Origin: JAWKTM01 sp041399085 | GTDB taxonomy: Bacteria > Planctomycetota > Planctomycetia > Pirellulales > Pirellulaceae | Assembly: GCA_041399085.1 (NCBI GenBank) | Contig: JAWKTM010000081.1 | Span: forward strand, 1-29,328 | Direction: 5' to 3' | DNA: 29,328 bases | Shown here: piece by piece, positions 1-8,657 of the stretch | How positions within the stretch are numbered: position 1 is the first letter of the stretch | Layout: each line of letters starts with the position of its first letter | Position numbers and translations under genes: made by a program | The notes under the pieces: model-generated | The model's database searches: none | What the model was told of the DNA's origin: nothing | The model's input: only the letters and a program-made list of their open reading frames with translations

Positions 1-1439
1 GCTCCGATCAGGGTGGCGACGAGTCCCGCTACGCCCATCACGATGCTCATGGGAGTCACCGTCTTCAACGCTTCGGCTTCCGTCATTCCGCTCATCTTGC
101 AGATAATCCAAAATCCGCTGTCAGCCATCCAAGCGATCGGCTTCGATCCGCAGCCGATCGCCAGCGCCAAATACAGTGGGTGAAACGTCAGCCGCTCGTC
201 GGTCGCGAAGTCTTGCATCACGCTGGCGGCCGTAATCATGGCCACGGTCGCCGATCCTTGAGCCGTTCGGATCAGCGTGGTGATGATAAACGCGAGCGGC
301 AGAATCCACAGTGGATCGATGTTTTGGCTGAGCGCGGCGATCTCCTCGGAAATCCCCGACTGCAACATCATGGCGCCGAAAGCCCCGCCTGCCGCCGTGA
401 TCAGGATGATCGTGCCGCCGCTGGCCAATGCCGCTTGCACGGCGACCGCCAATTCGCGACGGGACGTGCGTTTCTGCCAAGCCAACATGACGAGCGCCAC
501 CGCGGCGGCCAACAACAAAGCCACGTTCTTGTTGCCAAGTCCATCGATCCAGTGTTGTTGCGCGGCCAATGTCTGCACCCAAGTTGACTGCGGTGACGGG
601 CTCTTCACCGCCGTTTCGACGAACGTTTGTCCCGCGATCAACAACACTGGCAGCAAGATCGGTGTCACCGCCAGCCAAACCGGGGGCAATTCGCGATCGT
701 CGCGCGTGGCGGTCTGTTCCAGTTCGGCTAGCGAAATATCGGGGCTTTCGCGCAGCGGAATCTCCATCCGCCGATTCATCCAACTGGCGAACGCGTAACC
801 GGCCAACGCCGCGAATAGTCCCACCGCGCAGCCGCCGCCGATCATCATCGCCAAATCGACTCGAAGTCGCTCGACAACGATCAACGGTCCCGGCGTGGGC
901 GGCACCAGTGAATGAGCCATCGTGCCGCCTGCCACGATCGAGAGGATGTACAGCAAGTAGTTCTTGCCCGTGCGCATCCGCATCGCCTTGCCCAAGGGCA
1001 TCATCAAGTAGAACACGGTGTCGAAAAACACGGGAATCGCCAGCAGAAAGCCGGAACTCACAAAGGCCAGCGGAGCGCGCCCGACTCCCACCCACCGCAA
1101 CATCGAGCGCACGATGCGATCCGCGGCGCCGCTATCGAGCAAGCATTTGCCGATGATCGACGCCATCGCGATCACGATGGCGATGCTGGCGCAGGTCGAG
1201 CCGAATGCCTTGGCCACTCGCTCCGCCGCCGTTGAATCGACGAAGTCCGCCGCTTGTTTCGCGGTGATTTTGCTATTGGCCAAGTCCTTTTCGGCAAACG
1301 CCTCCAGGCGATGTTGCGGTGTGAGCATCGCTACCGTCAACGCGGCCAACAACAAAGCCAAGAACGCGTGCAGCCGAAGCAGCAAGATTCCCAAGACCAC
1401 GATCGCCATTGCGATCACCAGAATCACGGCCGGATGCAT
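1..1439 (-). CDS. GntP family gluconate/organic acid:H+ symporter (3' end cut by window edge)
   Basis: Polytopic inner-membrane permease of the GntP family, which imports gluconate or related sugar acids with protons. The minus frame is open from an ATG at 1439 to the window edge (479 codons), so only the extreme C-terminus is missing. The N-terminus is a hydrophobic helix (MHPAVILVIAMAIVVLG). Family landmarks are IPVFFDTVFYLMMPLGKAM, then AGGTMAHSLVPPTPGPL (compare HGLVPPHPGP in E. coli GntP-type proteins) and, near the C-terminus, AQGSATVAMITAAS. A GGAAAGG stretch just upstream of the ATG is a plausible ribosome site. The upstream PP2C frame runs 167 bases into this gene, probably because of an indel at the end of that gene. 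The substrate cannot be read from the sequence; no sugar-acid catabolic gene is visible beside it. Confidence 0.88.
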   Translation of the reverse strand, partial: MHPAVILVIAMAIVVLGILLLRLHAFLALLLAALTVAMLTPQHRLEAFAEKDLANSKITAKQAADFVDSTAAERVAKAFGSTCASIAIVIAMASIIGKCLLDSGAADRIVRSMLRWVGVGRAPLAFVSSGFLLAIPVFFDTVFYLMMPLGKAMRMRTGKNYLLYILSIVAGGTMAHSLVPPTPGPLIVVERLRVDLAMMIGGGCAVGLFAALAGYAFASWMNRRMEIPLRESPDISLAELEQTATRDDRELPPVWLAVTPILLPVLLIAGQTFVETAVKSPSPQSTWVQTLAAQQHWIDGLGNKNVALLLAAAVALVMLAWQKRTSRRELAVAVQAALASGGTIILITAAGGAFGAMMLQSGISEEIAALSQNIDPLWILPLAFIITTLIRTAQGSATVAMITAASVMQDFATDERLTFHPLYLALAIGCGSKPIAWMADSGFWIICKMSGMTEAEALKTVTPMSIVMGVAGLVATLIG

Positions 1440-2799
1440 GGATGCCTTTCCAGGGAGAAACAGTGGGACGGCAACACAAACGGACCGGTCGGCGAGCGAC
1501 TAATAGTCGATCGTCGTGAATCGCTGGCCTTACGTTTGTTCTGATGCGCGTTCTTTGCATCATGAAACGAACCGCATTGTACTGCCGGACAGCTTCGAAT
1601 TGCGATTCGCGCCGGTCGCCTTCGTCGGCCGATTCCAGAAAGCGGTCCAGTTGCTTGAAGTCGACTTCCCACTCGCGTTCCAGCGCCGCCTCGCGCAGTT
1701 GTTCGATAATCTCGCGCAACGTGCCGACAAACGAAGCCCCGGCTTCCAGCGGCACGCTGCGATACGGCCCGTTGCCATGCGGTGCTCCGGACGTGACCGT
1801 CGTCGCTCGGCCACTCGCCGACAGCCGCCGGACCACGCCGACCAATACGGTCACGATGCCAATCACAACGGCGACAAACGCCGGGATCAGGTTCTCCGTC
1901 ATCAGCAGCACCATCGCCGCCAACAAACAGACTCCGAGCACGATCCAAACGACAGGATGAATCGGCGGTTTCGCGGCCACCTTGCGATGGGCGTTGCCGG
2001 ACGTGTTTCGCGTCTCGATGGCCGGCCCCGTGGCCTTGACCACGATGACCGTGATGTTGTCCGGTCCGCCGCGCAAGTTGGCCAAATCCACCAGGACCTG
2101 AGCCGCTTCCGCCGGATCCAGCGCCGCCAACAGCGGCCCGATTTCCTCGTCCTTGACTTGGCCCGTTAGGCCGTCGCTGCATAGCAGGAACACGTCACCG
2201 ATCTCGATCGGAAAGGGACCTTCCAAATCGACTTGCAGCGCCGCGTTCGGACCCAGCGACCGCGTGATTACGTTTTTCGGAATCGCCCGAGCCAAGTCGG
2301 CGTCTTCCGGCATCTGCCCCAGCGCTCGCATCTCCCACACAAGACTGTGGTCGAACGTGAGCTGCTCCAGTCGTCCTGCACGCAATCGGTACACGCGGCT
2401 ATCGCCGACATGAGCGACCAGCGCGCCCTCGTCGGTCAGCAGCAATGTGCTGGACGTCGTCCCCATGTTGTGGAACTCGGCGTTTGCTTGCCCCCGCTTG
2501 TGCACCAAAGCGTTCGTCTCGTGAACCGCACGCTCGAGCGCCTCGGCACGCGACAAGTCACGCAGCTTGAGATAGTGGTGAGCCACATTCTCGACGGCCA
2601 ACTGACTGGCCAATTCACCAGCAGCGTGCGCCCCCATGCCGTCGGCCACCATGAACAGATGGCCTCGCTCGCGATACGAATCCATCTCGTCGGCCACCAC
2701 TACCGTCTGCGAATCCTGGTTGTTCGCGCGGCGCATGCCCACGTCGCTTAACACAGCGTAAACCAGCGAATCTTTCCAAGAACGGCTTGCTTCAGCCAT
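1273..2799 (-). CDS. PP2C-family protein serine/threonine phosphatase, membrane anchored
   Basis: Metal-dependent PPM/PP2C phosphatase that removes phosphate from Ser/Thr residues. Visible motifs are DVGMRRANNQDS near residues 19-30, the metal-binding VADGMGAHAAGE at about 51-62, GTTSSTLLL, VAHVGDSRVYR, LLCSDGLT and GGPDNITVIV. After the catalytic domain come two hydrophobic helices (around VVWIVLGVCLLAAMVLLM and AFVAVVIGIVTVLVGVV), then a charged, probably helical segment. I chose the ATG at 2799; an in-frame TTG lies 18 codons upstream. The extreme C-terminus is doubtful: the frame stays open to 1273, deep inside the GntP gene. A one-base shift near 1545 would instead end the protein as KERASEQT with a stop at 1530-1532, leaving a normal gap before GntP. 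It could oppose a kinase such as the one at 8658. Confidence 0.85.
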   Translation of the reverse strand: MAEASRSWKDSLVYAVLSDVGMRRANNQDSQTVVVADEMDSYRERGHLFMVADGMGAHAAGELASQLAVENVAHHYLKLRDLSRAEALERAVHETNALVHKRGQANAEFHNMGTTSSTLLLTDEGALVAHVGDSRVYRLRAGRLEQLTFDHSLVWEMRALGQMPEDADLARAIPKNVITRSLGPNAALQVDLEGPFPIEIGDVFLLCSDGLTGQVKDEEIGPLLAALDPAEAAQVLVDLANLRGGPDNITVIVVKATGPAIETRNTSGNAHRKVAAKPPIHPVVWIVLGVCLLAAMVLLMTENLIPAFVAVVIGIVTVLVGVVRRLSASGRATTVTSGAPHGNGPYRSVPLEAGASFVGTLREIIEQLREAALEREWEVDFKQLDRFLESADEGDRRESQFEAVRQYNAVRFMMQRTRIRTNVRPAIHDDRLLVARRPVRLCCRPTVSPWKGIHASGRDSGDRNGDRGLGNLAASAARVLGFVVGRVDGSDAHTATSPGGVCRKGLGQ

Positions 2800-2964
2800 G
2801 CGAACGCCACGAGGAACAAAACGGTCAAGAAATAGGCCTACCGGTTCTGCCAATTCGACAGCCGCTCATTTTAACCACAATCTTCCCGCCGAAGATAGAG
2901 ACCCGATTGACAAACAAACGATGGCGGCGGACCTGCCGCTGAGCGAGAACGGATCGGCGAATCG

Positions 2965-3399
2965 CTACTCAAAGCTGGGCCGCACGTCCGGCTCGATCTG
3001 CATGCCGTCGGCCAAGGCGTTCGTCATGTTGAACAAGCCAGCGATCGCCAGCACCTCGCCCAATGTCGCCGCATCCATCCCCAGTTTCTGTGCCGTGGCC
3101 GTGTGCGAGTTAACGCAATACGAGCATCCGTTCGTCGCCGAAACGGCGATCGCAATCATCTCGCGCGTGCGTGCGTCCAGCTTCGGCTCGCGCCCACACG
3201 CTTCGGGATGCATCCAATACTTGAGCTGCCGCCAGACGCTTTCCAAATGGTCGGGATTCACGGCCAACGCTCGCCAGAAGCGGGGCACGAAATCGATTCC
3301 CTTGACTTGCATGATGTCGGCGAAAACGTCGGCTACTTTGCCCGTGGCGGTCGCGGGATCGGCCAGCGGAACCGTGGCTGGCGGTGGTGAACTGCTCAT
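2965..3399 (-). CDS. Carboxymuconolactone decarboxylase / AhpD-like protein
   Basis: Small all-helical AhpD-fold protein of 144 residues. The key motif is NGCSYCVNSHT, giving Cys92-x2-Cys95-x3-His99, the CXXC-x3-H redox centre of AhpD-type alkylhydroperoxidases. The family includes peroxidase reductants and true carboxymuconolactone decarboxylases; the CXXC-x3-H centre favours a peroxide or thiol redox role. The start has a plausible AGGA ribosome site a few bases upstream. The gene lies 12 bases downstream of the small NSS partner and looks like the third gene of the transporter operon. No aromatic-degradation gene is nearby, so the beta-ketoadipate pathway is not supported. Confidence 0.85.
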   Translation of the reverse strand: MSSSPPPATVPLADPATATGKVADVFADIMQVKGIDFVPRFWRALAVNPDHLESVWRQLKYWMHPEACGREPKLDARTREMIAIAVSATNGCSYCVNSHTATAQKLGMDAATLGEVLAIAGLFNMTNALADGMQIEPDVRPSFE

Positions 3400-3411
3400 A
3401 ATTCCTGTCCA

Positions 3412-3594
3412 TCAATCGGCGTCTTGAGTGTCGCGGGTGTCGATCTCCAACGGTCCCTTAATATCGTCCATCTCGACCGGTGGCAGCGTGAGCACGCGCA
3501 CTGTGCAATACGAAACCAGGGCGATTACCATCGTGATGGAAACAACCATAATCGTCCAGCCAGCGGGCGTCGGTGCATAGGATGCTGGATCCAT
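3412..3594 (-). CDS. MetS-like small subunit of NSS transporter
   Basis: Sixty-residue protein with one transmembrane helix (about residues 12-34, WTIMVVSITMVIALVSY) and an acidic C-terminal tail. It starts 10 bases after the NSS transporter stop and has a GGGAGA ribosome site. Size, single helix and position match the small MetS-type subunits paired with NSS-family transporters; in Corynebacterium glutamicum MetP and MetS together import methionine. The assignment rests on size and context rather than a catalytic motif. By inference it supports assembly or activity of the adjacent symporter. Confidence 0.7.
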   Translation of the reverse strand: MDPASYAPTPAGWTIMVVSITMVIALVSYCTVRVLTLPPVEMDDIKGPLEIDTRDTQDAD

Positions 3595-3604
3595 GATGAT
3601 CTCC

Positions 3605-5398
3605 CTAATTCGTTGGTGACTCGGGGCCGTAACTCAATCGTCCTTCGGCCTCCCAACGGCGACCGGCAATATGCACCATCACCATTAGGAACCCTAGAAC
3701 CACGAACACAAACAACATCGAACTCACGGCGACCGGGTTGCTTAGCACTTTCTCAATTTGCCCCGCGGAATGTTGATAGAGCGTCTCGTCCTTGATTTTG
3801 TATAGCAGTGATCCATTTTCCCCCAGCACGTGCCACGCTCCAGCCCCCTGATCCACGATCGTACCCGCTGCGGGAAAGTTGATCTCATTGTTCTTCATTA
3901 CGTCGACCAACGTGGAGCCAATCGGGCCCTCGGCCAACATCGCATGGGCCGAGGAAGGCAGCTTGGCGACTTCCGAGTCCTTGCTCGGCAAATTGTTAAT
4001 CGCGAATAGCACGGCGATGATGCCCAGATACAGCGGCGTCACATACTTAAGCACATACTGTACGAATCGCGGAATCCGCACATTGGCGCCACGATGCGCC
4101 TCTGTTTCCCCACGCTCGATCCCCAACACCCAGCCGTACATGATGGCTTGGAACAAGCCCAAGATGAAAATAAAGAACGTGCCGACCCAGAAGTCCATCG
4201 TGTCGAGCGCGACCGTCCCTTTTGAGAAATAGGCCACGAAACCGCAACCCATGGCCACAATCAACCCCAGAATCGTTACCGACGCGTGGCGTTTCAGCCC
4301 GAAGCCTTCCTCGAAAAAGGCGATCACCGGTTGCAACATCGATACGCTGCTGGTAATGGCGGCGATAAACAGCATGAAGAACCACAGGAATCCAAAGATT
4401 TGCCCACCGGGCATCGAAGCGAAAACATTGGGCAGGGCGACGAACCCCACGGCAAAGGAACTGCCCGTGAAGTTTGCTACTTGAGGACCGAGAAAAATAA
4501 AGGCCGCTGGCAAGGTGATCAAACCTCCCAGACAGACTTCAAAAAACTCATTCATGCTGCTCGACGTAAGGCCGCTCAGCACCACGTCATCTTTTTCGCT
4601 CAGATAGCTGGCATAGTTAATGATGACGCCGAATCCCACGGACAGACTAAAGAAAATCTGGCCCGACGCGGCCAACCAGGTTTGCGGATCCCACAGTCGG
4701 TCGGAACGCGGATTCCACATAAAGCCGAGTCCGGTGACGACGTTCTGATCCGGGTCGATCGGAGCGCCCAGCGTTAGCACGCGAACCAACACAATGATCG
4801 CCAGCAAGGCCATCAATGGCATGGCAACGCGGCAGAACATCTCGATCCCCTTGGTGACTCCGCGATAAATCAACGTGAAGTTCAACACAAAGGCCACAAC
4901 CAATATCAATAAGAACGAGGGGTTGCTGCCGGAAAACAAAGCGCCGTCGGCATCCGCTCCCACATAGTTGTTCAAGTAGTTGCCATAGGCGTCTGGGTCG
5001 CGCCCCATCATGAGGTCGCCGGTCAGATATTTCAGGGCGTAACCCAAACACCAAGCTTCGATTAAGACGTAATACATGTAAATCACGAGCGGAATTAGCA
5101 GCGCCAGCGTGGCAAAGTACTTCGAGGCGCGATTGCGCCACAGCACGCTGAAAATCCCCGGCGCCGAATTAAAGCCACGCAGGCCGCCATAGCGGCCCAT
5201 CGTCCATTCGGCCCAGCAGAGCGGGATGCCCAGCACCAGCAGCGAGATGAAGTACGGCAGCATGAATGCGCCGCCACCGTTCTGAGCCGCGTTGCCGGGA
5301 AATCGTAGAAAATTACCGAGCCCGACCGCCGAGCCGGCCACGGCCAAAATCACGCCGATGCGCGATCCCCAGCGTTCGCGAGTTTGTTCTTGAGCCAC
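3605..5398 (-). CDS. Sodium-dependent transporter, NSS/SNF (LeuT-like) family
   Basis: Sodium:solute symporter of 597 residues with about 12 membrane helices, in the family of LeuT, MetP and neurotransmitter transporters. The first helix holds the family signature (AGSAVGLGNFLRFPGNAAQN followed by GGGAF), whose unwound centre binds Na+ and an amino-acid substrate. Other recognisable stretches are LCWAEWTMGRYGG, QIFFSLSVGFGVIINYASYL and FLWFFMLFIAAITSSVSMLQ. The start is GTG, fixed by an excellent GGAGG ribosome site seven bases upstream. An unusually large soluble loop lies before the last helix (roughly residues 480-540). It leads an apparent operon with the MetS-like protein and the AhpD-like gene. 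The substrate is probably an amino acid, by family. Confidence 0.93.
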   Translation of the reverse strand: MAQEQTRERWGSRIGVILAVAGSAVGLGNFLRFPGNAAQNGGGAFMLPYFISLLVLGIPLCWAEWTMGRYGGLRGFNSAPGIFSVLWRNRASKYFATLALLIPLVIYMYYVLIEAWCLGYALKYLTGDLMMGRDPDAYGNYLNNYVGADADGALFSGSNPSFLLILVVAFVLNFTLIYRGVTKGIEMFCRVAMPLMALLAIIVLVRVLTLGAPIDPDQNVVTGLGFMWNPRSDRLWDPQTWLAASGQIFFSLSVGFGVIINYASYLSEKDDVVLSGLTSSSMNEFFEVCLGGLITLPAAFIFLGPQVANFTGSSFAVGFVALPNVFASMPGGQIFGFLWFFMLFIAAITSSVSMLQPVIAFFEEGFGLKRHASVTILGLIVAMGCGFVAYFSKGTVALDTMDFWVGTFFIFILGLFQAIMYGWVLGIERGETEAHRGANVRIPRFVQYVLKYVTPLYLGIIAVLFAINNLPSKDSEVAKLPSSAHAMLAEGPIGSTLVDVMKNNEINFPAAGTIVDQGAGAWHVLGENGSLLYKIKDETLYQHSAGQIEKVLSNPVAVSSMLFVFVVLGFLMVMVHIAGRRWEAEGRLSYGPESPTN

Positions 5399-5427
5399 GT
5401 CGGTTCCTCCGTTTGCAGATCGTCAAT

Positions 5428-5470
5428 CTTTCGCGGCGATCAATATACCAGCGAAAGGTTCCGTCTTAAA
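5428..5470 (-). promoter_or_regulatory. Candidate promoter with inverted repeat upstream of the NSS operon
   Basis: Reading the minus strand, TATATT (5442-5447) is a good -10 element, and TTTAAG (5465-5470) is a weak -35 at 17-base spacing. A perfect 7-base inverted repeat, CTTTCGC at 5428-5434 and GCGAAAG at 5451-5457, brackets the -10. A dimeric repressor could bind there, but this is inferred from position and symmetry only. Confidence 0.35.
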
Positions 5471-5544
5471 CAGCGGAAACCGACTGCGATCGTTACACGT
5501 GCGAAAAGCCTGGTGTCGCCGGCGATGACAAGCCCCAAAAGACG

Positions 5545-7716
5545 CTACGGCTTCGCGGCTCGAAATGGCTTCAATTGCCACCGCTCGTCAAAAAAGTCAG
5601 CGGCCACGACCTTACCCGGCCACAACGAATTGGGCGGTGTGCGAACATCGATCACCGCCCAGTCCGGCAGCTTCGCCACTTGCCGTGCGTTGTTCAAGTA
5701 CGCGAATTCGCGGAAAGTGAACGAGCTGTTCAACACCACGTAGCGTTCCGGATTGAGCGGGTTCGGGTACACCAAAATCGGCACGTGATGTTCGGAGCCG
5801 AATGATTGCGTGCCGACGCTAAGCGAGTCGCCGCTCGAACGAATCGGCAGCCGCTCGGCAATCTTGGCCAAAACCTGATTCGCCGCGGCATCACCCCACA
5901 GCACCAAGTTCATAGTGGCAATATCCTCATCCGTCACGTCGCGATCGTCTTTCACGCGTGGATGACCGCGAAAATGGCGTCGCCAATGTTCGATCGCGCG
6001 TTGCATTTCCGCCTGAGTCCAGTCGTCCACCATCTGGCTGGCACACTTTCCGGTCGGCCGCACGAAAACAAACGAGTCCATGAATGCATCGTCGATCGGA
6101 CCTTGCAGCCCGTGCCGCTTTCGCAGTTCACTCGTCGGCATCGAGCCAAATTGCCATTGATCGCCGACGAGCGCTAACGTCCAGCGAGCGCTACGATCGC
6201 TGCGCAAGCCGCCTCCTGCCGACACGACATCAGCCGGTAGCTCCGAGATAACGTGCTTCGACCGGACACCGTTGACGATTGATTCGATTTCTATCTCAGG
6301 CGTGCGCCGAAACGGACACTCGCCCGGCTCAAACTCGATGGTCAGCGCTGTCACGTTCTCGGTTGTCAGTGAGATTCGGCCGTCGTGCAATCGACCCGAC
6401 ACCCGCGCGGGCTCCCAATGCTCGCCCAAACCGTCGATCGTCAACCACCGCACTTTGTTGTATCGCAACGTGTATGTCTTGAAGTCAATCACTGGCGGGA
6501 CGCGTTCTCGCCCCAGCCGCGCCAGTTCCGTGATGCGGCTTTCGACATCGCGAGCGGCGTCGGGATGATATTTGTGCGCCGTCTCGGGGCCGACCACATG
6601 CACCAATTCGAGACCTTCGCGAGCCGCCGCAACCGCCATGATATCGGCCGCTTGCTTCTGGCGATCCAGCTCGCCCGAGTAAGCCACCGTTGGACAATGG
6701 AACAGATTGCCGGCCCAGTCCGTGCAGTCATACCAATGCCAGAGCTTGCGTTCCCACCACGTCGGATTCAGCTCCTCTTGCTGAAACGTCCGGAGGAAAT
6801 CCGGCGTCTCGGAAAAACCGGCTCCCGGATTCGCCGCCGCCCAGCGTCCCGGATAATGCACGGCCAGATGCCAAGCGCTCGCTCCGCCCATCGAGAAACC
6901 TCGGGCGACAATCCGATCCGGGTCGATGCGATACCGTTGCTTGACCGAGTCGATCGCTTCGAGCACGTCGATCTCGCCAGCGAATTTATTGGCGTTCGAG
7001 TAACGTCCATAAGGGTGCAGGACGATTCCATTGCTCGGCGCGAAGACGCCGACCTGCTTGCCGCGTTGGTCCAGGAAGTTCACCTCGCTCAGCGTTTCGC
7101 CACGTCCGTGAAACCATAGATCGAGCCGAAACGGATCCGCCGACTCGGTTCGGTAGCTGGCGGGAATCACCAAGCCGTAGGGTTGCACGCTGCCATCAAT
7201 CCGCGAAACGTAGCCCCGCACGACCAACCCCGTCGCCGTGGTCCACGGAGCCTCGCCGCTGGCTAGTTGCTTCGCCCGCAACTGCCCTTCGTCCAGCAAA
7301 CGCCGCGCGGCCTCGATCTCTCGCTCGGCAAAAAACTCCTGATAATGCAAGGCATCGTGAACCGCTTGCCAGAAGATTCGCACGTCGGGCAGCAGTTCCG
7401 CCACGCGTGGCTGATTCGATTTTTCCAACCCCGCGATGGCCGCCGCCAGTTGGTCCAATCGCTGTTGCATGTCCTGGCGAATCGCTTCCGGCACTTCGAT
7501 TCCCAATTTCGGAATCCGCCGCACATTGGCGGGAATGTTGTCGCCCGGTCCATCGGCCAACAAGCCGGCGGGAGTCGACAGCAGGCATGCGCCGCCGAGC
7601 ATCCAGGCAGCCAAGGCGCCGAATTGAAACGCTCGGGAATGTGTCCGACGCCGAGCCGCCCGCCCCGACTGTGTTCGCAAAATGTCCTGTGTTCGCATTG
7701 TGTGATGTGCTCTCAT
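5545..7716 (-). CDS. Exported alpha/beta-hydrolase, prolyl oligopeptidase/esterase type
   Basis: Predicted secreted serine hydrolase of about 723 residues. The N-terminus has an Arg-rich stretch, then a hydrophobic core (FGALAAWMLGGACLL) typical of a signal peptide. A helical region of about 120 residues follows, then the hydrolase domain. The nucleophile motif is GFSMGGASAWHL near residue 275-285, with WFHGRGE as the probable oxyanion strand. GELDRQKQA and ETAHKYHPDA supply the likely catalytic Asp and His. A C-terminal region rich in Trp and charged residues resembles the tail of large planctomycete peptidases of this kind. I chose the ATG at 7716; a TTG lies six codons upstream. The domain order fits the prolyl oligopeptidase family serine peptidases, but esterase activity is equally possible. 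It is divergent from the Sir2 gene. Confidence 0.83.
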   Translation of the reverse strand: MRAHHTMRTQDILRTQSGRAARRRTHSRAFQFGALAAWMLGGACLLSTPAGLLADGPGDNIPANVRRIPKLGIEVPEAIRQDMQQRLDQLAAAIAGLEKSNQPRVAELLPDVRIFWQAVHDALHYQEFFAEREIEAARRLLDEGQLRAKQLASGEAPWTTATGLVVRGYVSRIDGSVQPYGLVIPASYRTESADPFRLDLWFHGRGETLSEVNFLDQRGKQVGVFAPSNGIVLHPYGRYSNANKFAGEIDVLEAIDSVKQRYRIDPDRIVARGFSMGGASAWHLAVHYPGRWAAANPGAGFSETPDFLRTFQQEELNPTWWERKLWHWYDCTDWAGNLFHCPTVAYSGELDRQKQAADIMAVAAAREGLELVHVVGPETAHKYHPDAARDVESRITELARLGRERVPPVIDFKTYTLRYNKVRWLTIDGLGEHWEPARVSGRLHDGRISLTTENVTALTIEFEPGECPFRRTPEIEIESIVNGVRSKHVISELPADVVSAGGGLRSDRSARWTLALVGDQWQFGSMPTSELRKRHGLQGPIDDAFMDSFVFVRPTGKCASQMVDDWTQAEMQRAIEHWRRHFRGHPRVKDDRDVTDEDIATMNLVLWGDAAANQVLAKIAERLPIRSSGDSLSVGTQSFGSEHHVPILVYPNPLNPERYVVLNSSFTFREFAYLNNARQVAKLPDWAVIDVRTPPNSLWPGKVVAADFFDERWQLKPFRAAKP

Positions 7717-7846
7717 CGTGATGTTCTCGTCCAAATTGCGGAAAGGAAGGTGCGATCATAATTCGAGCCTTCGCTGAGGTACAATCGGCGGCTTGGCGGA
7801 CAGCAACCGGTTGGCCCGCGTTTGGTAGAGCGGAGATTCGACACTC

Positions 7847-8625
7847 ATGACCAATGAACAGCAAGTGGCCCGGTGGCTCGCGGATGCCCAGCGTGCCGTC
7901 GCGTTTACCGGCGCCGGGATCAGCACCGAAAGCGGCATCCCTGATTTTCGTTCGCCCGGCGGAATCTGGTCCAATCGCGGCCGGTTTACTTCGACGAATT
8001 CATGGCCAGCGCCGACGCTCGATATGAATATTGGCGGCAAAAGTCCGCCGCGCATCGCGACTTTGCGAACAGCCAACCCAACGCTGGCCATCGCGTTTTG
8101 GCCGAATGGGAACGCGCCGGGCGATTGATCGGCGTCATCACGCAAAACATCGATGGCTTGCATCAACTGGCTGGCAGCCAGCAAATCTTGGAGCTTCACG
8201 GAACGGCGCGCCAGATCGGTTGTCTCGACTGCGAAGCGCGTTTCGAGGCGGACGCGATGGTTGCACTATTCTTGACCGAGGATCGCGTGCCTCGATGTCC
8301 GCACTGCGGCCGCGACCGTCTGAAACATGCGACAATTTCGTTCGGCCAGCAGCTCGATCCGCGCGTGCTCGGCACTGCGGAACGCTGGGCTAGCGAAACC
8401 GACTTGATGTTCGCGATCGGCTCGTCGCTGGTTGTGTATCCAGCCGCTGCGATTCCACAAATGGCCGAACGCGCGGGCGCTCGACTGGTCATCATCAACC
8501 GCGATCCGACGCCCTTGGACGCCGCGGCCGACGTAGTGTTTCGCGCCAGTATCGGGGAAGCACTGAACGCGATCGACGCGGCCTATCGCGAGGATTTCGC
8601 GCCGCGAGCTGAACCGTCGCACTGA
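7847..8625 (+). CDS. Sir2-family NAD-dependent protein deacylase (one frameshift)
   Basis: Sirtuin that removes acyl groups from lysine using NAD+. The first frame carries VAFTGAGISTESGIPDFRSP, the NAD-binding signature, through GGIWS. The frame then shifts near 7979. The rest reads VYFDEFMASADARYEYWRQK, TQNIDGLHQLAG, the catalytic LELHGTARQ, zinc ligands CLDC and CPHC, and IGSSLVVYPAA. Restoring one missing base near 7979 joins the parts into a normal full-length sirtuin of about 259 residues. All catalytic and zinc residues are otherwise present, so a sequencing deletion is more likely than decay. GGAG nine bases before the ATG is a good ribosome site, and TACAAT at 7780-7785 is a possible -10. 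Confidence 0.88.
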
Positions 8626-8657
8626 CCGTAACGTCCCGCTTCCACGAGTCATCATCC

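Noticed and set aside
121..1095. Minus-strand 324-codon frame and plus-strand frames within the GntP region.
   Set aside because: They are Arg/Gly-rich shadows of the GntP coding frame, which shows clear membrane helices and family motifs.
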